Shown: positions 52,628-62,527, counted from the first letter of the stretch. The stretch: 64,000 nt of DNA from Alteromonas confluentis (GCF_001757105.1 NZ_MDHN01000041.1:375164-439163), one strand, 5' to 3'. Numbers and translations: made by a program. Notes: generated by a model not told the origin, from the sequence alone.

Positions 52628-55600
52628 TTAGAAGCTGTAGCGCGCACTCAGTACGATACGTCTATCAAGTTCCTGGATGAAGAACGTATTGTTGTAGCTA
52701 CGGCCATATTGACGCGCACCTTCTTCCAGTAAGTTGATTACGTCCAGGCTCATGGTGAAATCTTCAGTGAAGTCATAGCTCACGTTCAGATCCAGCTGCT
52801 TGTATTCGTCAACAAACAGAGGGTTACGAACTGCAGATACACCACGGTTTACTTCCGCAAGGAAAGAGTCACGCCAGTTGTATGCTACGCGAGTAGACAG
52901 ACCTTCTTTTTCGTAAATCAGTACCAGGTTAGCTGAGTCGCTCAGACCTTCCAGGGCGAATTGGTCGATTGAAGGATCTGCACCGATGTCGTAACCGATA
53001 TCACCGTCTACGATAGTGAAGTTAGCCTGATAACCAAAACCGCTGTCACCGAAGAAGTGCTGCCATGCAAACTCGTAACCGGAGATACGTGCACTCTGGT
53101 TGTTTACAGGCTGTGTAACTTCAAATTGTAACTCTGGATCACCAGCTTGTGGAGACACGCTGTAGTTAGCGAATACGCTATCAGCGAAAGCCTGACCTTC
53201 AACGAACTCATCTGCACCGCCTGGATAAGCTTCAGGGTTAGCTAATAGTGCTGTCATGGTGAAGAAATCACGCTCAGTCACTGCCAAACCACGCGCTTCC
53301 AGTTCAGCAATTGCCTGACCTGAAAGCGTACCTTCTGCACCTGAAGTTGCATCAAGCAAGCCAAACAGAGGTTGAGAAACCTGCTGCGTACCTACGAAGT
53401 TATCTACGTCTTTACGATAGTAACCCACAGACACCATGCTTGAATCACCGTAGTAATATTCAAGAGACAGGTCGAAGTTGTTGGATTCCAGTGGATCCAG
53501 GGCTGCGTTTCCGCGGCTACCAGAAGCCACACCGCCTAAGTATGTAGGACGACCAGGTGCACCGATAGAAGTAGCAGTGTACATCTGGTTATACGCAGGG
53601 CGTGCCAGAGTCATGCTGTAAGAAACACGTGCTTTTAAATCATCAGACAGGTTTACAGACAAATCGATGTTAGGCAGGAATGCCTCGTAAGAGTGCTTCG
53701 CAGACAGTGCATCTTCACCGTTACCCAGTTGAATACGGAAGTCGTTATCAGACAACCAGATAATTTGCTCAGGAACAGACTGTAATGAAATTGACTCTAC
53801 GTCGGTCTTCTCGTAACGCGCACCCACTACCAGGTTAGCTTCGAAGCCACCGATTTCGCCATCCATTGTCGCCATAGCGTAAAGAGACAGGATATCTTCT
53901 TTAACTGTATTGTTGTCAGAAGCTACTGCTGGCAGATCGCCTGGTGTGAAACCGTATGCTGGTGCTACTGCATTCAGCAGGTCTACAGCGTTGCCGCGGA
54001 ACGATACGCTACCCAGAGGAACAGTAGTAGAACCCGCAGGCATCGCAATTGAATCTGCACCGGCCACACCGCTCATGTCGTGATCTTCAAATGCACAAGC
54101 AGTACAAGTTACATCAAGCAGACCTTCTGGAATGTTACCAACATCTGCTACACCCCAACCACCCAGTTGCGCTTCAGTTTCATAACGTACCTGGTTCATT
54201 TCAGTAGACATATAGCCCAGGCCGAAATCCAGTTTTACGTCAGAGCCTTCATCCCAAGTACCGTCGAAACGGAATTGCTGTACATCGGAAGTCTGATCAG
54301 AAGAAATGGCACGTGTTACCTGAGGGCCAACATCTGCAATATCGAATACGCCGTTGTTGTTACCTTTCTGAGAGTCATCGATAACAACGCTTGCTTGTGG
54401 CATATCCAGACCGAAGTCCATGGTTTGCCAGCCAGCGGTTGCACCTGCAACGTTGAAACGAATAACGTTTTTACCGTATGGGCCATTACCGCCTGAGCTT
54501 GCTTTGGCCACGTTGGCGTCGAAGCGCAGGTTTAATGTATCATTAGCCCACCAGTCTGCATTGAAGCCGAAAGATTTCAGTTCATCTTTCGCGCCCATGA
54601 CCAGATTCTGGAAGAAGAAATCTTTACCACCGTCCACGTCTTCAGTGAAACGAATAGGCGTAGCAACCACAGGGTTACCATCGAATTCCATTGAATTGAA
54701 GTTACGGGCAAACCAAACGCCATCTACAATAGAAGTAGATTCGATAGTATTACTCGCATAAGTTGCGTCAGCAGTTAACGTCAGTGTTTCTGATGGTGCG
54801 AACTGTAAAGTAACCATGCCGTTCAGACGTTCACGGTTATCTTCGTTCAGACCCAGACCCAAGTTAGTAGGCATCGCAACTAACTGGCCTTCTTCAGGCG
54901 CGTTAGTTACAGTTGCTCCGTCGATCAGACCAAATGTACCTGGAGACGTTGAATCCCAGTTATACAGCTGATACTGCTCAACACTCATGTGACGGCTACC
55001 AGAATCACGTTCCTGGAAAGAACCGAACACTGCAACACCAAATGTGTTGTCTTCATTTGACCAGTTAGCAACACCGCTCAATTCTGGTGTTACGCCGTCG
55101 CCACTGTAATCTTTCATGGCTTTCGCGCCGATAGACGCACGGTTTTCACCTTGAGACAGTGGCTTCAGCGTGTTGATGTTAATTGTTGCACCGATACCAC
55201 CTGATGGTACGGCTGCACGGCCAGTTTTATATACTTCAATGCCACTTACACCTTCCGATGCCAGGTTAGAGAAGTCAAAAGAACGGGTAGTACCTGAAGC
55301 GCCTTGGTCCAGCGGGTTACCTGTAATAGAGGCAACGTTTGCTGCAGGCATCTGGCGGCCGTTTAATGTGATCAGGTTAAAGTTACCGCCAAAACCACGA
55401 ACAGTAACTTCAGAACCTTCACCGTTTACACGGTTAATAGAAACACCAGTGATACGCTGGAGAGATTCTGCCAGGTTAGTGTCTGGGAATTTACCCATAT
55501 CTTCGGCAGAGATTGCGTCAACGACACCAGTAGACTGGCGCTTAACGTTCATTGATTGAGACAAACTACCGCGAACGCCGCGTACTTCAATCTGTTCTAC

Positions 55601-55693
55601 TTGTTCAGGCGCATCCTGAGCAAATGCAGGTGCTGCAACCATTACGCAGAGTGCCCCAGAGACTGCGTAAGATAGCTTTGTTTTATTAAACAT
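52628..55693 (-). CDS. TonB-dependent receptor (Xanthomonas/Caulobacter type), SapC-linked
   Basis: About 1021 residues from ATG 55693, where a signal peptide begins (KLSYAVSGALCVMVAAPAFA). The longer frame to 55813 runs through the leader. TonB-box-like VEQIEVRGVRG is followed by a plug with AEDMGKFPDTNLAESLQRI and FNLITLNGRQMP, almost the same as in the other receptor at 35196. The barrel ends RRIVLSARYSF. It heads the SapC-JmjC-halogenase unit and is divergent from the ROK repressor. The likely ligand is a glycan fragment, consistent with the neighbouring GH30 gene. Its leader and 5' region are AT-rich, with strong palindromes upstream. Confidence 0.93.
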   Translation of the reverse strand: MFNKTKLSYAVSGALCVMVAAPAFAQDAPEQVEQIEVRGVRGSLSQSMNVKRQSTGVVDAISAEDMGKFPDTNLAESLQRITGVSINRVNGEGSEVTVRGFGGNFNLITLNGRQMPAANVASITGNPLDQGASGTTRSFDFSNLASEGVSGIEVYKTGRAAVPSGGIGATININTLKPLSQGENRASIGAKAMKDYSGDGVTPELSGVANWSNEDNTFGVAVFGSFQERDSGSRHMSVEQYQLYNWDSTSPGTFGLIDGATVTNAPEEGQLVAMPTNLGLGLNEDNRERLNGMVTLQFAPSETLTLTADATYASNTIESTSIVDGVWFARNFNSMEFDGNPVVATPIRFTEDVDGGKDFFFQNLVMGAKDELKSFGFNADWWANDTLNLRFDANVAKASSGGNGPYGKNVIRFNVAGATAGWQTMDFGLDMPQASVVIDDSQKGNNNGVFDIADVGPQVTRAISSDQTSDVQQFRFDGTWDEGSDVKLDFGLGYMSTEMNQVRYETEAQLGGWGVADVGNIPEGLLDVTCTACAFEDHDMSGVAGADSIAMPAGSTTVPLGSVSFRGNAVDLLNAVAPAYGFTPGDLPAVASDNNTVKEDILSLYAMATMDGEIGGFEANLVVGARYEKTDVESISLQSVPEQIIWLSDNDFRIQLGNGEDALSAKHSYEAFLPNIDLSVNLSDDLKARVSYSMTLARPAYNQMYTATSIGAPGRPTYLGGVASGSRGNAALDPLESNNFDLSLEYYYGDSSMVSVGYYRKDVDNFVGTQQVSQPLFGLLDATSGAEGTLSGQAIAELEARGLAVTERDFFTMTALLANPEAYPGGADEFVEGQAFADSVFANYSVSPQAGDPELQFEVTQPVNNQSARISGYEFAWQHFFGDSGFGYQANFTIVDGDIGYDIGADPSIDQFALEGLSDSANLVLIYEKEGLSTRVAYNWRDSFLAEVNRGVSAVRNPLFVDEYKQLDLNVSYDFTEDFTMSLDVINLLEEGARQYGRSYNNTFFIQELDRRIVLSARYSF

Positions 55694-55878
55694 AGTTTGG
55701 TTTCCAGTTGAGTTTTCACACGTGAATTTAAGTGCGTGTCCCTTATGAGGTGAAAACTGAACCGTTATCCGAAGATAAGGGAGTAGCAGCTTTACTCTTG
55801 CCCCATCACGCACTCGTTGTGCAAATCGTTTCGTTATGATCCCATTCTCACAATGAAACGGGTTACATTTCGCTATCT

Positions 55879-55890
55879 TTCGTTAACGAA
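55879..55890. promoter_or_regulatory. Palindrome upstream of receptor
   Basis: TTCGTTAACGAA, a perfect 12-base palindrome about 185 bases ahead of the receptor start. Possible operator for the divergent ROK regulator or another repressor. Confidence 0.45.
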
Positions 55891-55937
55891 TTGTAACAGG
55901 TGTAGTTATAGCCCGCCTTGTGAAGTAATTGCAAGTA

Positions 55938-55960
55938 TTTTGTTAGGCACCCTAACAAAA
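55938..55960. promoter_or_regulatory. 23-base perfect inverted repeat
   Basis: TTTTGTTAGG - CAC - CCTAACAAAA. Ten-base arms around three bases. It looks like a repressor operator rather than a terminator because the centre is too short for a stable RNA loop. Confidence 0.6.
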
Positions 55961-56465
55961 TTATTCTTTTTTATGAAAATGAAGTATTCTTTAGTCGTAA
56001 TTTTGAGCAAAAAAGGAGATTTTGTGCGTTTTCTCTGCTTAAAATAAGCGGGAAAAGTTACAGCAGTTTTACAAACCAGGTTAAGTAAAGACCACAATAT
56101 GAATGCCTGCAAGTTCGGCTTATATAAAGTGCCGCAAGCGAAATTGAGCGGTCAGTCAGGCCTAGTGTAAGCAGTAAATCTGTATACCATCTGGTTTTAA
56201 CGTTAGTCGTAACGCTACAAATATTTAATTATTCGAGTGAGCCGAAAGCCCATTTTTTTATTTTACTCGAGATGAAAAGTGTAAAGGTGAGTCAGGCTGG
56301 GTAAATAGCAATGCCTGCGTAAAAAGTACAAATAACACCCAACTGTCAACCCGGCACATTTTTTAGTCTTTGCGTACTCTTTGAGGCAATTAAAAGACAA
56401 CAAAATCTGAAATTAACGCGGTTTCCCTTCCCGCAATTTATTTACAACAAATAAACAATTAGGAT

Positions 56466-56481
56466 TTACGGTTCGCCGTAA
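56466..56481 (+). promoter_or_regulatory. UUCG-loop hairpin before the ROK start codon
   Basis: TTACGG-TTCG-CCGTAA ends 15 bases before ATG 56497. There is no good Shine-Dalgarno between, so the hairpin may influence translation. Confidence 0.45.
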
Positions 56482-56496
56482 GATAATCAAAATAAT

Positions 56497-57597
56497 ATGC
56501 CCGTACATAAACAATCTTGCCAAGGATTTGAACAGCAAAGCTTGGCGTTGGACACAGACAGACGTTTTTTCAAATGTCTGCTACAACATGGACCGATGAG
56601 CCGTGCGGCTATTTCGCAGCTTACCGGTATTTCACGACCGACCATCTCTGAAGCAGCTCAGCGTTTGAAAGGACAATCGCTGGTTAACGAGACGAAGCGC
56701 AAAACACAAAATAAGCAGGGCCGAGCTGGCATCTTGTACGAAATCAACGCTATGCGTGGCGTTACGTTAGCAGTGGCGCTAGACAGTGCCCACATACAAA
56801 TGCGTTTGATGGACCTGGCCGAAAACGTGATTTCAGAGCAGCATTCTCCCCTTTCAGATGTGCTTACGCAGGAAGCTTTTCTCGGCCGCGTAACACAAAT
56901 GGCCGAAGATCTAGTACGTCAGGTAGATACTGTTGTGCTCTCTGTGGGCATTTCCATTGCCGACCCGGTAGATGCAAACACTGGCCTGGTGGTGCCTTTA
57001 CCTGAGGCACCGTTCCCCCTTTCCCACAACATCAATTTTTGCTCACTGTTTTCAAATTTATTCCATTGCCCGGTAACTATTGACAATGACGTGAACTGGG
57101 CGACGTTGGCTGAACGAGCCCAAGGCAATGCTAAAGATGAACAAAATTTTGTGTTTTTCTATTTTGGGCGCGGTATTGGTGCAGGTATTCACATTAGTGG
57201 TCACCTGTTAAGAGGCAGCTCCGGAATGGCAGGAGAAGTGGGGTATTTTAAAGTGGATGGCGACACTAACCTGCAAGATTACGTAGAATCTCAGGGGCTT
57301 CTGAAAGCCCTGCTTGAGAACCGTTCACTAAAAGCCAACCCGGCCATTGATAAAATTGTGCACGTTATTTCTTCAACGGCCATTCTGGTCAATCCCGATC
57401 TGGTAATCCTGGGCGGCCCTCTTGCCCGTCACGATGCGTTTATGGCTGCGCTAATGACAAAAATTCCTGAAAATACCTTAGTGAAAACCCGGGTTATGCC
57501 CAGCGCCATGCCAGAAACCGCGCCTTTATGCGGCGCATCGGCGGGGGCACAGGAACTCGCACTGGCGTCACTGGGGTTACTTCCTCAGCCAGAATAG
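56497..57597 (+). CDS. ROK family transcriptional regulator (NagC/XylR/Mlc-like)
   Basis: 366 residues. The N-terminal winged helix-turn-helix (MSRAAISQLTGISRPTISEAAQRL, residues ~29-52) is followed by a ROK sugar-kinase-like domain: VTIDNDVNWATLAE, FYFGRGIGAGIHISG and LLRGSSGMAGEVGYF. The cysteine-rich zinc motif (CxCGxxGC) usual after the last segment is absent and is replaced by FKVDGDTNLQDY, so the sugar-binding domain is atypical. It is divergent from the SapC-linked receptor and is its likely repressor, probably sensing a sugar made by GH30 or GH3. It faces sbcC at its 3' end. Confidence 0.9.
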   Translation: MPVHKQSCQGFEQQSLALDTDRRFFKCLLQHGPMSRAAISQLTGISRPTISEAAQRLKGQSLVNETKRKTQNKQGRAGILYEINAMRGVTLAVALDSAHIQMRLMDLAENVISEQHSPLSDVLTQEAFLGRVTQMAEDLVRQVDTVVLSVGISIADPVDANTGLVVPLPEAPFPLSHNINFCSLFSNLFHCPVTIDNDVNWATLAERAQGNAKDEQNFVFFYFGRGIGAGIHISGHLLRGSSGMAGEVGYFKVDGDTNLQDYVESQGLLKALLENRSLKANPAIDKIVHVISSTAILVNPDLVILGGPLARHDAFMAALMTKIPENTLVKTRVMPSAMPETAPLCGASAGAQELALASLGLLPQPE

Positions 57598-57613
57598 CCA
57601 CGCATTTAATTGC

Positions 57614-57637
57614 AGGCCGCTTACACCAAAGCGGCCT
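57614..57637. terminator. Hairpin between convergent ROK and sbcC genes
   Basis: AGGCCGCTT / AAGCGGCCT with a 6-base loop, overlapping the sbcC stop. T-rich flanks are weak (CTCTTCC on plus), but the stem is strong and perfectly placed for a shared terminator. Confidence 0.65.
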
Positions 57638-60600
57638 CTTCCATCACCTTAAATTCTGCATCAAGTTCACTTACTCCCAAACCGCTTCGCTTGTGCACCC
57701 TGATCTGCGTAGGAATACGTTCTTTCATGGCCTCTACATGGCTAATAACCCCAATCATTCTGCCTGACGCGTTCAGGTTATCCAGCGCATCAAGGGCAAT
57801 ATCCAGGGTTTCCGCATCCAAAGTGCCGAATCCTTCATCCAGAAACAGTGAGTCGATACTGGTTTTGTGACTCACCAAATCTGATAGCGCGAGCGCCAGC
57901 GCCAAACTCACCAGAAAACTTTCACCACCCGATAACGTTCGGGTGTCACGGGTGATATCGCCCTGCCAGGTATCTGCCACCAGCAGAGAAAGGCCGTTTA
58001 CTTCTTTGCGCTGCAGGCGATAGCGACCATGTAACCGGCTTAGCTGTCGATTTGCCAGTACAATGAGATTATCCAGTGTGAGGCCTTGCGCGAATTTTCT
58101 GAATTTATCGCCTTTGGAAGAACCAATCAGCTCGTTTAGTGTAGACAACACATCAAAGGCAGCTTGCTTGGTTTCAATGTCATCAGCAATTTGTTTCAGT
58201 TTTTGCTTCTGTTCGTCGTCGGCCTGCTTGCGTGCTTGCAATTCCCCTCTGCGGGAAAGGTATGCATCACGCGTTGTTTCCGCTTCTTGCAGTACCTGTT
58301 GCACTTCCGCTAAGTCTATCGTTTGCCAATGGGCCGCTTCCTCACTGTTTTTCCAGGTGCTGTAAGCCTTAGTAGCCTCATCAGCAAACGCGCGCGTCTG
58401 TTTAAGTGCGTCCTGCAATGTTTGCTGCTGTTGTTTTAATGCTTGCAAAGCATGCTCTTCCAGTCGCGCCTGCTCAAATGCGCTATCAGAATCAAACCCT
58501 TGCTGTTCCCGACTTTGCAACCACTGCGCTTGCGCGGCTTCAAGGCGTTCTGACAAAACAGACACACTTTTTTGAAGTTGTAACGATTCGGCGTTCAGTG
58601 CTGTATACCTATCGGTGGCCGTTTGCACCGTTTTGTGTGCTTGCTCTGCCCGTTGTTGGTGTAATGCAATGGCCTGTTCAGCGTCATTGAGCGCCTCACG
58701 TGCCGGCGTATCACCCAGCAATGCTTTTCGCTGGGAAAGTGCTTCACTGTGTTGTTCAAACAATGCCTGAGCAGCGTGTTCCGCCTCGGCAATGATTTGC
58801 TGAAGCCCTTTCGCGGCAGTTTCTTGCCCAGCGAGTTCAACATTGAGGGGGCCAGACTGACGTTCAGAGTCTGCAACCTGTTGCTGTGCCGCCTCAAATC
58901 GCTGTGCTCGCGCCTGCAGATCTTTCAGCCAATCCATCAACTCCCCGTCAGGTACCGTCAACCCGGCCTCTGTTACTTGCTGATGAAGCGCCTGTACCTG
59001 TGCCTGAGACTCTGCGATTACAACAGACAAGCGTTGAGCCAGAGCTGTTTGCTCTTTTTGCCCCTGTTCAAGACGCGTCAGAGCCAATTGATGATTGTTA
59101 ACCGCTTTTTCTACTTTCCGCTCACATTCATTCAGCGCAGTACTTAAAAGGGTAACCGCCTCCTTTTGTGCTACCAGGGCGTTTGCTTCAGCCCTTAACG
59201 ATTCCGCTTCATTTTGCAGTGCAGTTTCATATTCACCTACGCTAGCAGCCTGCTGAAGCACCAGAGTGACCGGAAGTTGATGCTGTTGTTGATCCCACTG
59301 CGAAACAAGCTGTTGCAATTCGCCTTCGGCGTCAGCAAGCCAGCGGTCATAGCTTGATAATTCGCTATCAAGTTGCTGGCATCGCTCCTTGAGTGCGGTG
59401 CCCGTTTCTTCTGCTTGTGAAAGTTCTAGCTCAAGCGCTTGTTTTCGTTGCAGCGTTTCTGGAATATTTATCTCGCCTTCCGCTGTTATTGGATGCGATT
59501 CTGCGCCACAGAGCGGACAAGGTACACCGTGTTCCAGTTTGGCCCGGTATTCGGCAAGTTGCTCCTCCTGCCGTACCAATTGGCTCACATCTTTTAATGA
59601 TTGGCTTGTCGTCTGATACGCCTTTCTTAATGCTTGTAGCTCCTGCTTTTGTATTTCCAACCGGCTTGCCAGTGCATCCCGCTGCTGCTTTTGGTTCCCC
59701 ATATTCTCAGAAACCGAAAGGTAACGGCGCTGCACTTCCGCTGCTTTGCTCAAGGGCCGCCACTGGGCGTCAATCTCCTGAGCGCGTTGTTCCCCAGTAA
59801 CACGTCGCTGCTCACCGCCGAGAGTTTCAAAAGCACTAACCGCAGCCTTTGCTTCGGCTTGCTTTTCTGCCTGTTCTGAACGGGCGGCTTCCACATCAAC
59901 AGCCAGCTGGTTAACCTTGGCTTGCTGCGCTGCAATAGCGGCTTGTTGTGCAGACTGCTCTGCTTCAAAGGCTTGTTTTTGCTGCTCGTATTGTGCCATT
60001 AATGTTATTTGCCCTTGCCAGCCAGAAAGATGACGACTCAACACGCCATCATTTTTATGCGCATCAAGATAAGCTTGCTGCTGTTGGCGCTGAGTATTCA
60101 GCGTGGTTAGCTGCTGCCTAAGGGTGGTTAACTGATTTTCCTTTTCTTTAAGGGTTTGCTGTTGTTCTGTTACTTTGCGGCGAACGTCTTGTTGCTCCTG
60201 TTGCAGGCGACCGATTTTATCGTCCAGCGGTACAACTTGCTCGTGGACAAGTGAAATGCGCGTTTTCATGTCCTGTTGCACTGCGCTGCACGCACTGGCG
60301 GCTTGTCTGTTAGTCTCTTTCGCCGCCTCCAGCGTTTGCTCTGCTGTCGCCACCTGCTGTTTTAAATCAGCTTCATTGGTAGCGGCTTGCTCACGCTCCT
60401 GCTTCATGGTTTGCAGGCTTTTCCACTCAGGTAGTAACTTGGCTGCTTTCTCAGCCAACAAAATCCCCTGTTCTTGGGGCAGGAAATTATCGTAGTGTTG
60501 CTGCGCTTGATTCAGGTTTGCTGTAGCTTGCCGTTGCTTATCTTCGCGTTCCGTCGCCCCCAGCCACCAAGTCACACCGTTCTGCCATTGCTCAACCTTT

Positions 60601-61310
60601 TGACGGGCAGACGCTAACTGGGATTCCGCACCGTCAATTTCCGTTTCCAGCGCCAACCTTTCCTCGGCAGAAAGTAACGATACGTTATCCATGCCTTCCC
60701 GTAACAGGCCTAACTCAAGCTTCGCTTTAGCGTAATTCTCGTAAACCCGCATGGAAATGTCGGCGTAAATTTCAGTCCCGGTCAGTTCTTCAAGCAAGGC
60801 CGCGCGATCGCTTTCGCTGGCGTTGAGAAAAGCGGCAAAGTCGCCCTGTGACAACAACATAGATTTAGTAAAACGGGCAAAGTCCAGTCCCGTAATCGCT
60901 CTAATCTCGTCATCTTTGCTTTTAACCTGATTGGCAAGCACATCGCCACTAGCCACTTCCGCCAATTCCACTACTGCCTGCTGTAGATTGCCATCGGCTT
61001 TCCCCCGGGCACGGCGCATGCTCCAGAAAGCGCGGTAGGCTTTCCCCTTCACGGAGAATTCCACTTCTGACAGGCATTCTGCGGTTCCCCGCGTCATGAT
61101 TTCATTGGAAGATTGAGTCAGGTTTCCTAATCGTGGGGTCTGGTGATAGAGCGCTAAACAAATGGCGTCCAGTAGCGTTGTTTTACCTGCACCGGTGGCG
61201 CCAGTAATCGCAAACAACCCATTATCGGTAAAGGGAGAACGGGTGAAATCAATCTTCCACTCGCCTTTAAGGGCATTGAGATTTTTAAGTCGTAGCGTAA
61301 GAATTTTCAT
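57621..61310 (-). CDS. sbcC: SbcC, ATPase subunit of SbcCD nuclease
   Basis: 1229 residues of the SMC/Rad50 family. Walker [14 protein letters not shown] near residue 40, two long Gln/Glu-rich coiled-coil arms, a zinc hook CPLCGAESHP about the middle (residue ~600), then the signature LSGGESFLVSLALALALSD and Walker B DSLFLDEGFGTLD near the C-terminus. With SbcD it cuts DNA hairpins and protein-blocked ends. The ATG overlaps the sbcD stop by one base. E. coli SbcC is somewhat shorter (about 1050); the extra length is in the coiled coils. Confidence 0.95.
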   Translation of the reverse strand: MKILTLRLKNLNALKGEWKIDFTRSPFTDNGLFAITGATGAGKTTLLDAICLALYHQTPRLGNLTQSSNEIMTRGTAECLSEVEFSVKGKAYRAFWSMRRARGKADGNLQQAVVELAEVASGDVLANQVKSKDDEIRAITGLDFARFTKSMLLSQGDFAAFLNASESDRAALLEELTGTEIYADISMRVYENYAKAKLELGLLREGMDNVSLLSAEERLALETEIDGAESQLASARQKVEQWQNGVTWWLGATEREDKQRQATANLNQAQQHYDNFLPQEQGILLAEKAAKLLPEWKSLQTMKQEREQAATNEADLKQQVATAEQTLEAAKETNRQAASACSAVQQDMKTRISLVHEQVVPLDDKIGRLQQEQQDVRRKVTEQQQTLKEKENQLTTLRQQLTTLNTQRQQQQAYLDAHKNDGVLSRHLSGWQGQITLMAQYEQQKQAFEAEQSAQQAAIAAQQAKVNQLAVDVEAARSEQAEKQAEAKAAVSAFETLGGEQRRVTGEQRAQEIDAQWRPLSKAAEVQRRYLSVSENMGNQKQQRDALASRLEIQKQELQALRKAYQTTSQSLKDVSQLVRQEEQLAEYRAKLEHGVPCPLCGAESHPITAEGEINIPETLQRKQALELELSQAEETGTALKERCQQLDSELSSYDRWLADAEGELQQLVSQWDQQQHQLPVTLVLQQAASVGEYETALQNEAESLRAEANALVAQKEAVTLLSTALNECERKVEKAVNNHQLALTRLEQGQKEQTALAQRLSVVIAESQAQVQALHQQVTEAGLTVPDGELMDWLKDLQARAQRFEAAQQQVADSERQSGPLNVELAGQETAAKGLQQIIAEAEHAAQALFEQHSEALSQRKALLGDTPAREALNDAEQAIALHQQRAEQAHKTVQTATDRYTALNAESLQLQKSVSVLSERLEAAQAQWLQSREQQGFDSDSAFEQARLEEHALQALKQQQQTLQDALKQTRAFADEATKAYSTWKNSEEAAHWQTIDLAEVQQVLQEAETTRDAYLSRRGELQARKQADDEQKQKLKQIADDIETKQAAFDVLSTLNELIGSSKGDKFRKFAQGLTLDNLIVLANRQLSRLHGRYRLQRKEVNGLSLLVADTWQGDITRDTRTLSGGESFLVSLALALALSDLVSHKTSIDSLFLDEGFGTLDAETLDIALDALDNLNASGRMIGVISHVEAMKERIPTQIRVHKRSGLGVSELDAEFKVMEEAALV

Positions 61311-62527
61311 CAGGCTTCCTGCTCCTCACCCAACGAGGCCACCACGGCAGAAAATTGTTGTCGTAGGGCTTCTTTGGTTTCGTCCGCCTCGCTGTCTAAT
61401 AATTCAAGGCGTTTTTCAAACACCTCTTGTGGTGACAATTCCGATAAGTCTTTCTCATACTCGTTGCTCATACCCACAGCGTGTTGTTGCTGAACCCGAC
61501 GTAATTGCAGTACCTCTACGGGCCGACCTTCAACCATGGCTTGAATACGCTGGTGTAGATCAGACAGATACCCTTGTGTGGTCACCTCAATGCATAACCA
61601 GGTAGAAGCCTCCTGGTTCTCAAACTCACTCAGTGCCTGTTCAATGTCGTCCAAACTCCCGCAGAGTACCTGCATGTCCTGAAACAATGGCACGGGTACG
61701 GATTCAACAGAAGTGGCCTGGTGGCCGTCGAAGGAAACCACCAACACCTGCTTTTGTGTACCCAGCTCATCAAAACTCAGCGGAATAGGTGAACCGCTGT
61801 AACGGATAATGTCAGATTTTGCTACCCGCTGGGGACGGTGAATATGACCCAATGCAATGTAGTCTGCCGGCGGAAAGCCACCTGCATCAAAACCATCCAG
61901 GGTACCAATATAAATTTCCCGCACACTGGAAGACGTTGACACGCCAAGGGCGGTAAGGTGCCCGGTAGCAATAACCGGAATATCGATGCCAAGTTCAGCG
62001 CGACGGGCTTCAGCCAACTGATAAACCGAAGTGTAATGGGCTTTTATTGCCTCACCAAGACTCTGCTTTTTATCTTCTCCAGACTGACCTGCCTCGCTAA
62101 CCATCACATCTCTGGCGCGAATAAACGGAATCGCGCAGACAATCCCCGTCACCTCATCGTTATTATTACGGATTTCCACAACCTGCTCTGCAGGATCGGC
62201 GCACGTTGAAGCAATAACATGAGTATTCAGGCAAGAAAGCAAGCCACGGGTTTCATTGAGCACAGAAACTGAGTCGTGGTTGCCACCGAGTATGACCAAT
62301 GTGCAAGCATGGGCCTGCAGAGACACCACAAATCGGCTGTAAATCTCCCGTGCATAACTAGGCGGCGCCCCAGTATCAAAAATGTCACCAGCCACAATGA
62401 TGGCGTCAATGCCATGCTCGTCTACCACGTTAAGTAACCAGTCGAGAAATCGCTGATGTTCATGCTTTCGATTTTGAGTGAAAAAGCTCTGACCCAGATG
62501 CCAGTCGGAAGTGTGCAGAATTTTCAT
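61310..62527 (-). CDS. sbcD: SbcD, nuclease subunit of SbcCD
   Basis: About 405 residues from ATG 62527, where the sequence matches the normal SbcD start (MKILHTSDWHLGQ). An upstream TTG at 62551 has a TAAGG site but adds eight unmatched residues. Metallophosphoesterase motifs in order: SDWHLG, VAGDIFDTG, LGGNHDSV, ATGHLTA and ALGHIHRPQ. Mn-dependent exonuclease/endonuclease partner of SbcC, encoded next in a coupled operon. Confidence 0.95.
   Translation of the reverse strand: MKILHTSDWHLGQSFFTQNRKHEHQRFLDWLLNVVDEHGIDAIIVAGDIFDTGAPPSYAREIYSRFVVSLQAHACTLVILGGNHDSVSVLNETRGLLSCLNTHVIASTCADPAEQVVEIRNNNDEVTGIVCAIPFIRARDVMVSEAGQSGEDKKQSLGEAIKAHYTSVYQLAEARRAELGIDIPVIATGHLTALGVSTSSSVREIYIGTLDGFDAGGFPPADYIALGHIHRPQRVAKSDIIRYSGSPIPLSFDELGTQKQVLVVSFDGHQATSVESVPVPLFQDMQVLCGSLDDIEQALSEFENQEASTWLCIEVTTQGYLSDLHQRIQAMVEGRPVEVLQLRRVQQQHAVGMSNEYEKDLSELSPQEVFEKRLELLDSEADETKEALRQQFSAVVASLGEEQEA

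Larger units (their letters stand above)
55694..56496. other. 803-base divergent intergenic region, receptor / ROK repressor
   Basis: AT-rich and without a convincing gene; two short opposing frames (55817-56047 plus, 55906-56112 minus) have no ribosome site or family motif. It holds two perfect palindromes (55879-55890, 55938-55960) and a UUCG-loop hairpin before the ROK start (56466-56481). Long enough for several regulator sites, an sRNA, or a long receptor leader. Confidence 0.6.

Noticed and set aside
55817..56047. 76-codon frame in the receptor/ROK gap
   Set aside because: No ribosome site, no recognisable motif, mixed hydrophobic and basic residues. The gap looks regulatory.
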